64,000 nucleotides of DNA, taken from assembly GCA_003586115.2 (NCBI GenBank), contig QVOM02000073.1, forward strand, positions 29,463,298 through 29,527,297, written 5' to 3'. The translations under genes were made by a program, and so were the position numbers. Source of the DNA: Salvator merianae. Its lineage: Eukaryota > Chordata > Lepidosauria > Squamata > Teiidae. Shown here in pieces: positions 56,585 to 64,000 of the stretch. Positions within the stretch are counted from its first letter, which is position 1, and each line of letters opens with the position of its first letter. A model generated the notes under the pieces. That model ran no database searches, was not told the DNA's origin, and worked only from the letters and a program-made list of their open reading frames with translations.

Positions 56585-58507
56585 TGCATATGGGAAGGAA
56601 AGCATGGTGTTCAAGTGGACACTGCACTTTTGCTCCAGTTTGAGAATACAATGAAGGTGCTGTGTCAAGGAGACGTTGTGTCATCATTGTTACCTCAATG
56701 TGCTATAAAGATTCTGTGTGGATTCAGCCCAAGGCAACAAAAAAGAAAATCATAGATATTTGCAATTTAAATCAGGTTTTCTCCAACAGTATTCTTTTTA
56801 TTATTGTTATTATTATTATTGCTCCTTCCATATATTTAGATTTCTAAAATAGTTCCTTTACAAAAAAAAAAAAGTATATCTTTTTTGGGTGGCTTTTAAC
56901 TTTTGGCACATTGGAACTGTTATTAATTTTCAAATTAATTTTACAATGATTTTCCTAACTTTCTCATCAAATTTCATCCAGTTTTCTTTTTTCTGAAGTC
57001 ATGTTTCCTCTGTTCCTTTCTCCACAGATCAAAACAAAAAAAGCAATACTTAACAAGTTGGCATAAGGTAAGTACATCTATTAAGTTCCTTTCCAGATTG
57101 TTTGTGTTACACCCTCACCAAATAGCATCAGTGAGTCAACACATGACATCTTTGGAAAAGTGTATTCTGCTTGTTTTTGTTCTTTTCACAAGTTACACTG
57201 AACTTCAACTAGTGTTTTTAAGCAAGAGATCTGATTCCCTATCTTGTAATTCAAAACGTGTCTGCCAATTTCCTTGCCGTGCAAACCAAGATCAGCACAT
57301 AATCTCTTGCTCCATCAGTATTCACAAAATTCAAACTAACTATACAAACGCCCCTATACTGTAGCAATTACTCAGGTCTCAGAACAGCAGCTCAAGAAAG
57401 TTAATAATTCAAGCAGCTCCCTGCTAGATATTTACATGGTTTTTCTTTCTTTCTTTTTTTTAAAGTTTGGGAAAAAGAACATACTGTATTTCTGAGTCCA
57501 CTGGTGCATAAAATTTCTTTGCTGGATCAGGATATTGTTTGCCAACTATCATGCAATTAACTGTGCAGTAACATAACACCTTTGCTGCTGGAAAAAATGC
57601 TTTGTATGTTGATAATTTAAAAAAGAAGATTCTATACACTGTTACATGTGAAATAAAATGGTTATTTTCTATACTATTGGGTTTTCTTTCTTTTTTTTAT
57701 GACTGAAACAACTTGGTTTAAACCTACCGATAAGCAAATATTCTTGAGCAGAGTTTTTGTTTGTTTGTCTGTTTGCTTTTCAGATAGCAGAGTAGCTATT
57801 CAGTTTTGAAAAGGTAACTTTTAAGTGATTGGTAAAAAAAAGAGGTTAAAGATACTGGTTTGCTTTCTGGATATCAGATAAAGACAAATATAAATATAGA
57901 ACAATTCTAAAATATGAAACATTTATTTTCTTTCTGTATCTTTTCCCTACATCCAATAAAAGTATCTTACTTCCATCTTCTAATGAGTTTGCTTGCTATT
58001 TTCTGAATGTTTTTCAGTTTTGCATTATGCTTTTTAAATGATGGCTATCGAGATTGTGCATAGAATTTTAAGCATGGCTGTACCACAGGGCATCATGATA
58101 GTGACAGTTTTATTTGTGATCACTTTCTTAATAATCTCTGGCCTGGAGTTATTCACTACAGCATAATCTCTACAGCATCTCTTTTATGACTACTCGTAGG
58201 CAGATCAGTGCCTTCATTGTAATTCCCTTACTCTGAAAGTCTTACTCTGTTTGCAATTAAATCTGAAATTTACTGTGAACATATGTGCCTGAAGTACACC
58301 TTTATGGTTGACATTCATCCCACATTCATCCCAAGCATGTAGCTGTCATTAGCACATGCTGAGAAGTTGATTACTCCCTCATTCTAGAATGAAACTGCCT
58401 TTGATTTCAGAAATTGATTTGATGGTTCAAAATGGGAATGTATTTGTGGAACAATATCTTAGCTGCTAGGCAATCAGTTGGTTCTGGAGCCTTTAAGTTT
58501 TGTCAGG
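56585..58507. other. no recognisable gene or element
   Basis: AT-rich with (TTAT)n-like sequence near 56799-56819 and an A12 run near 56861. The 88-codon frame at 57098-57364 has no recognised motif. Confidence 0.45.
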
Positions 58508-58590
58508 TTTATTTATTTAAAATATTTTTATACTGCTTTTTCATATTACAAAAAAAAAAAAAAAAATCAAAGTGGTTTACAAAAATTCAA
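58508..58590 (-). repeat. L2/SINE-type 3' tail with internal A/T run
   Basis: On the minus strand it reads TTGTAAACCACTTTGATTTT, a T run, then GTAATATGAAAAAGCAGTATAAAAATATTTTAAATAAATAAA. It keeps the order accepted for L2-type ends (GTAAACCGCTTTGA ... GGCAGTATATAAAT, tandem AAAT). The A17 run at 58550-58566 is an expansion within the tail. Confidence 0.6.
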
Positions 58591-60786
58591 ACCCAAGTTA
58601 AAAGCACATAAAACAATTGTATTAAAACTAGATGGGTATACAAAGCAAGCATTCATCCATTCATAGTGGTAATGGCTGGGTAATAAATATGGGGTAATAC
58701 AACTGTGTTATCTGTTGCTCTGAGTAGAACCCTACTGCTATCAGGACTTTGTGAAGATTATTGCTTAGATTTCCCTTGTTTAATGTTTGCTTGCCGTTTG
58801 AGTGTGCACAGAACCCTCTTGCACTAAATTCTGCTTAGGCAATGCTAAATTTGATATCATCCAGATGTGAGCCCAATGGTAGACAGGGGACACAGGAGCT
58901 ACCACAAGAATAACTGAGTGGTTGGGAAACCACACTGAGTGGTTGAGAATGGAACTCTACTCACAGCATCAAGAACCACCTCTGTAGAGGATCAGAAATG
59001 GTGATGAAAGTCAGACATTTTGTGCTCCAAGTGGCAATCCTGGTTGGGATTCTTTCCTGCCTGTGCATCCACATGGAGGTCAATGAATTCCTCTGATTGA
59101 AGCACCTCATGAGTAGTTTAAAGGAATGTATAGGTTGGTAACTTCAGTCAAGGGTTGGCTGGGCTTGTCTTGGGAGCTGTTGGGAGTAGGTGTGTCTGTC
59201 ATCCCACCCCTTTTTCGTTACTAAAAAGATGACCAAAAGGGTTCAAGAAGATGGATACTTTATCAACTTCTAATGGAAGACTCTAGATTCACAGAACACT
59301 GCAAACCAGTTTCACTGTAACACTCACAAAGTCTAGTGACCTGCCTCCCTTATTTTCAGATAGAGCAAATTTGTCCTTTTGTGCCATAAAGTAAGATTAT
59401 GTTTGAAATAGCAGTGAGACATGAATTGCTTCTAGAGAGTGAAGACTAACAGGTAAGCTCCAAGTTGAAATCCTCCACTTGTTTTGCAGAAACTTGTAAT
59501 CTGGTGATATCCAAATAAAATTTCCGAGGGCATTCTTGGTTTATCATGCAGTTTTGTTTTGTTTTTAAATTCTCTTTCTTTCCTCACAACACTGTGAAGC
59601 AAGGCTAAGCTTACAAACTAAATTAAAAAAAGGGGGGAGAACTTTACTGCAGTCATTGCTCCTGCATGAACCAGGAACGGTAGTGTAAGCAGCATCAGAA
59701 AAGCTAACTTTTCTGTGTGCAATGCACAGTGCAACTGAAATAGCAGTTTTCCATCCTTTGGGAAGGAGAAAGTTATTAAGTAGGATTTATGATTCCAAAA
59801 TGGCTGATAATCATCAAAACAAAAATCAGAGAAGAACAAAGTTTGAGAACTTTATATGTAACTGCAGCCTTTTAAAAGACCAAGAAAATAAGCACCTGAA
59901 CCATTCCTTTGTTAAATGAAGAAAATGTGGTAAAGGATAGTAGCAAATAAACCCCTGGAAGTGTGCATTGTGCAGTCTGTAAAATCTTATAATTAAGCAC
60001 AAGAAAGGCATAACATTAATGTTGGTCAAAGCTCTTTGAAGTTCATGCTGCTACTTTGCCTTTTGTCTGTCATAAAAATATTCCTACATAATTTTATGGG
60101 GCTAATACACATTAATTGTTACAATACCTTGTAATCTTTGCAAACATTTTTGAGTGAAGGACTAAACAATTCTCGATTTTCCACTTTTTTTGTGATTTAA
60201 TGTGCTGTGGACCATTTCCTCCTTCTTTTTATAGAACAATCAAAGTCTGCAGGTTATCATTTCCCTACTTTGGAAGAAGTAATCTACGGATATATACAGT
60301 ATTCAGAGCAATGTTTTAAAAATGCATTTGGTATGAACACTTTAATGTCAGGTTTTAACAGCATGCAAATGAAAAGGATGAAATGTATAAAGCCGTCAAA
60401 ATATCATTACTTTAATGGAAATGGCAAAAGATTTCTGAACAGTTCCTTTTATGTAGCACTCAGTAAGATCATGCAGTCCTACAGGAACTAACCTGTTGCC
60501 CTGCTTGGCAAACCTCTTTACATAGCTGTACTTGCCTCTGTTATCTAAAATTAAGAATCCCCTTCAGTTCTAGGGCTAAATGATGTCATGACATCATTAT
60601 CATTAGACTTTTACATCACCAAATTAAAGAGGTTATTAAAATAAATTAACCTTTCTTCTACCATAACACCCTCATCAACTTATTCTAACATGGGTTTATC
60701 TTTGACTTTTAACTTTTTATACCTCATTTATGCTAAGAAATCATTTTAACCTAAATGTTCTTGTTAATATGTACAAGATGCTTCTT
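58591..60786. other. no confident gene
   Basis: The frame at 60207-60491 (94 codons) follows a T-rich stretch ending TTTTTATAG at 60233, but the encoded sequence is unrecognised. No TIRs or LINE motifs were seen in this interval. Confidence 0.4.
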
Positions 60787-60788
60787 TT

Positions 60789-60858
<70 letters not shown>
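60787..60858 (+). repeat. (TTTC)18 microsatellite
   Basis: About eighteen uninterrupted TTTC units, homopyrimidine on the plus strand. Spurious frames (poly-FLS on plus, poly-KER on minus) result from it. Confidence 0.98.
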
Positions 60859-60859
<1 letters not shown>

Positions 60860-62830
60860 CAGCTAGCCTACAATTCTTCCAGAACACTATGCAACAATAC
60901 ACAGCAATGTTGAGTACAGTCTTTTCCATCTACATGGTTTTGATTCCTTCCCTAGAACTGTTTATTCTGTGATGCAATCAACTTCTTTCTCCTTAAAGTA
61001 AACCAAATTGATCTTAGTGGAACCTCTTTCTCAACCAAGTAATAGGAATGCAGGGACTAGCCTAGATCCATTTTATTGTTATTGCAAGATTACTATTTTA
61101 CGTGGAGATTGTGATGAAGTATATATTATGTGAGTTATTTTGGATATCTCATAATGTCTACATTTATTCTTTGTCTAGGATATTACAATTTAGATACAAC
61201 AATTTTTGTATGTTTACTGCATTAAAATAGAAATCTAAGACCAACTCCAGATGCCAGTCAAATAATAGCTGAAAGTTTGGATTAAGTCCATCTGCAATTA
61301 TTGCCTGTTGGCTAGACATTGCAGAGGCCCATGTTGTCTGTATGCATTTTAGTGATGCACACAACCAGGTATGTCACTGGTGTGCAATACCCCAAAATGC
61401 AAGATCACGACCACTGTGCATGCACAGTTGTCTTTTCGACCCACACACATGCGTGGTGGTATTTCACCTGGCCAGATGTGTACAACCCCATCACTCTGTA
61501 TATGCACAGCGGCCAGCATGACAATGGCAGCTCTGGCTACAAGCTAAGTAATAGCACTATTTTGGGAAAATCCACCATCGGATTTAGGCTTCCCCAAATA
61601 GGCTATTGCAAATTTTAATGGGGATATAGTGTAGCTCTGGTGGGGTTGACACAGATATGTATGACAATCCCACCATAGCAGTGCCACTATGATGCTATAT
61701 TCCCCCAGTCTGGATGGGGCCTAAATCAAGAAATGTGCATGCATTGAAAATTTTCTCACTCAAAACAATGTAGACAAGTTTAGGTTCTTAAAAAAGGGAA
61801 AATCATACGCTGCAAAATGTGGCTTAATTAAATTTCTATACTAGCCAATAGATAATATATAGATTTCTGTTCCAATTACAAATATGAATTTAGAAAATAT
61901 CATTATTGTCCAGGATTTCTTAATCACACCCCACATCTCCAAGCAAGGTATAATTCTAGTGTAGTGGTGTCATTTTTTTTTTTGATAACTGAGAAGCATA
62001 AATAAGAGAAATACAGAACAGTACATTCAATAAAACATTTCAAATGTAACAAGATGAGATAATGCTATACATGTTTTATTGAAAGCTGTTTCAGTTAAAA
62101 AAGATTCATGGGGTGCTGAAATGGCTCAATGAGAATGCTCAAAAGGTACAAGGATCACACATGCCCATAGCTGTTGAGTAACCATCCCACCATAGAGGGG
62201 TTGAAAGCTTTGTCAAGAGCACTTTCCCTACGACGTGGAAGGAAGTACACTGACAGCTTTTCTCCTGCTGACCCACACAGACTTAAAGGACTTCACTAGC
62301 TGGCTGTATTTTACACAGTACCTGTGTGTCTGTTTCCTTCCCTGGATGATAAAAGTTCCCCCAGCACTGAGACTGTGCTGATGCAAATTGCGGGAAGAAC
62401 ACATGAATGAAACACTTCATGTTTTTAGGTCCAGAACAAGTGATCCAGCCCTAAAAGGTATGGGAAAAGAAAGGAAAGAAAAAATAGAATCATTTTCTCA
62501 GCTTTTTGCAAAGTCCTGCTCAAAACAAGGTTGCAGCTATCTGAAAAGCTTACTCTTCTTAATTTCCTTTTATTTCTAGTTAGCTCTGGAACAACAACCA
62601 GAGACCTTATGATTCCATTTCAAGGTGGATGAATAGAAACCTTCACAAGCTTGTTTCTCCTACGCAGAGGCAATACCTATTTAACTTTCCAATCACTGTG
62701 GTAACAATTGAGCTAAAAAAAAAAAAAGTGTTCTAAGAAGCTGCCTACTCAAACATATGATTCTCTCCTGAAGATAAAATCACTTATGATTAGTTGACAT
62801 ACAGAACACATAACAGTATGCTTAATAAGA
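60859..62830. other. no confident gene; foldback near 61620-61712
   Basis: GGTGGGGTTG at about 61639-61648 pairs with CAATCCCACC at about 61665-61674. GGGGATATAG is loosely mirrored by CTATATTCCCC to about 61705. TCTGGATGGGGCCTAAATC at about 61710-61728 looks like the right end of a decayed TIR element, but no left end was found. The rest is unrecognised. Confidence 0.4.
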
Positions 62831-62955
62831 ACACAGTTCAATGGCAGAGCATCTGCTTTGCATATAGATGGTTCTAGATTCAATTCCTAGCACCTTCTTC
62901 AAAGAAATCAGTGACAAACACTTTCATATCTTTGCCAGAAAATCTGCATGGATAT
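62831..62955 (+). repeat. tRNA-Ala-derived SINE head
   Basis: ACAGTTCAATGGCAGAGC (A-box region, 62833-62850), CTGCTTTGCAT with a TGC anticodon at 62859-62861, and GATTCAATTCC (B-box region, 62877-62887) follow the order and spacing of a tRNA-Ala(TGC). The acceptor stem is not formed and the TTCAATTCC arm differs from a functional T arm, so it is not a working tRNA. The following sequence (ATCAGTGACAAACACTTTCA then TATCTTTGCCAGA) resembles the body of a common squamate tRNA-derived repeat. The 3' end is undefined. Confidence 0.65.
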
Positions 62956-64000
62956 GTCCGTGTAAGCACCAGCAACTGTATGATGTTTACATTTACATCA
63001 TCATTAGCGAAGGGCTTAAAAACACTACATTCATTTTCAAATTTTCAAATGGACCATTGGGATTGCAATACTTTGCAATCAATAACACAATCAATAATCC
63101 AAATGGTAAATTTTACAGATAATTTAAAACCAGACTCAATGAACCAGCTAGGCAAGCTTCACATTCTACTATTTTTCAAGGTGTGAATTATTTGAGGGTA
63201 CAACAAATAAGTCTCTGATCAGACAGGCTGGTGGAAGTAGCAATCATTTTCACACTAACCAAATACAGCTGCATCATTCGAGTACAAGACCAGGAATTTC
63301 ACGGCCATGTGGCATAATTTATGGCTTTTACTATGACTGATAGTTCCATCACTGTGCCAGTAAGGTGTCCAGTGGACACCCACTGCCAAATTAATGCAAG
63401 GTGGCAATTAGAAATGGTAAGAAGGATTTGAGAAGATCTTGCTAAAACCATCAAAAGACACAACAAGAACTTCTTAAAGTAATTAGAAGTAGGAATCTAG
63501 TTAGGAAAGCAGTTGGGTTATTAGATGACAACGAGCAGAAAGAGAAAATTGAAGACCACATGGAGACAACAGAAAAATAAATTAATTATTTATCTCTGTT
63601 TTTATAGTTGACATGGACTAACAATAAGATTTAATGTATTTTAATTCTTTTGAAAGAGCTAGTGTGTGCAACATACAAGGAACATGTCTCCTCCACAAGG
63701 TTGGAAGGGTCTGGTGCCTAATGCCACGGCATAAGCATATAATTTACCATGTTAGTTGGTGCTTCCTTGTCTCTTTTTAAGCATGCAAAGGAACAAAGTG
63801 AACAAGGTACTTCTTGTGATATCATGCCCTTCACCTGTGTTAGTGCCATGCTCCTCAGAAGGGCATGACATCTTTCAGCAGGTGTTCTGTGCTGCCAAAA
63901 CTAGAAGCACAAGGAGTCCTATCATCTTCAATGAAACATTTACCACAGTAAGTGGAGACATGGCTTAGGTCTCATTTTAGGACAATGCAGGTTAGACTGC
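62956..64000. other. no recognisable gene or element
   Basis: AT-rich sequence without TIRs, LINE motifs or recognisable frames. The 70-codon frame at 63756-63968 has no known motif. Confidence 0.45.

Noticed and set aside
60207..60491. 94-codon frame after a TTTTTATAG acceptor-like stretch
   Set aside because: No recognised protein, no donor partner and no repeat-free conservation evidence. Left unannotated as a gene.
60730..60972. Plus and minus frames across the TTTC tract
   Set aside because: Repeat translation (FLS or KER periodicity), with no other protein features.
1..64000. CRISPR arrays, operons, rRNA genes, viral genomes
   Set aside because: No regularly spaced repeats, clustered long frames, rRNA cores or viral structural/replicase motifs are present. 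All repeat structure seen is explained by microsatellites or transposable elements.

Overview
The window looks like AT-rich, intron- or intergenic-type DNA from a vertebrate nuclear genome, most likely a squamate reptile (lizard, gecko or snake). The argument is the mixture of repeats: CR1, L2 and L1 LINE remnants, a tRNA-Ala-like SINE head, L2/SINE-type tails ending in tandem AT-rich units, many non-autonomous DNA transposons with clean target-site duplications (TSDs), and long pure microsatellites. No bacterial gene organisation, operon, rRNA or CRISPR array is present. No host protein-coding gene can be called with confidence. The best candidate is one possible terminal exon at 38266-38396.

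Layout. 0.5-1.2 kb: a CR1 endonuclease remnant directly followed by an L2 reverse-transcriptase (RT) remnant. 3.2-4.2 kb: a one-ended hAT-like piece, then a frameshifted L1 RT remnant. 6.5-7.8 kb: a 5'-truncated minus-strand CR1 that still has a 305-codon open RT reading frame; a decayed relative lies at 17.3-18.3 kb and a 3'UTR-only copy at 25.2 kb. 9.5-21.8 kb: a 400-540 bp terminal-inverted-repeat (TIR) MITE family (TIR GGCCATTTCTGCA, TAA TSD in the best copy), with four copies. 10.5-11.7 kb: two hAT-like elements. 16-30 kb: purine-rich foldback repeats at 16.3, 20.6 and 30.15 kb. 33.9 and 54.2 kb: two copies of an AT-rich hAT-like MITE. 34.5-35.3 kb: the 3' end of an unclassified LINE. 40.8 and 45.6 kb: two copies of a Harbinger-like MITE, the second interrupted by a hAT element. 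43.3-44.0 kb: a minus-strand L1-like 3' end. 52.5 kb: a third TAA-flanked MITE. 55.9 kb: a third GC-rich hAT copy. 62.8 kb: a tRNA-like SINE.

The most informative structure is the nest at 45568-46542. A GC-rich multi-hairpin hAT element, flanked by a perfect 8-bp TSD, sits inside a TAA-flanked Harbinger-like MITE. An uninterrupted MITE copy at 40847-41362 serves as the empty-site comparison. The three GC-rich hAT copies (10470, 45601, 55880) share TIRs and GC-rich hairpins unlike their AT-rich surroundings. They are the best candidates for an under-described family here. I see no evidence of a new functional system beyond transposable-element biology. Element family names are inferences from TIR, TSD and protein motifs read by eye; no database search was run.
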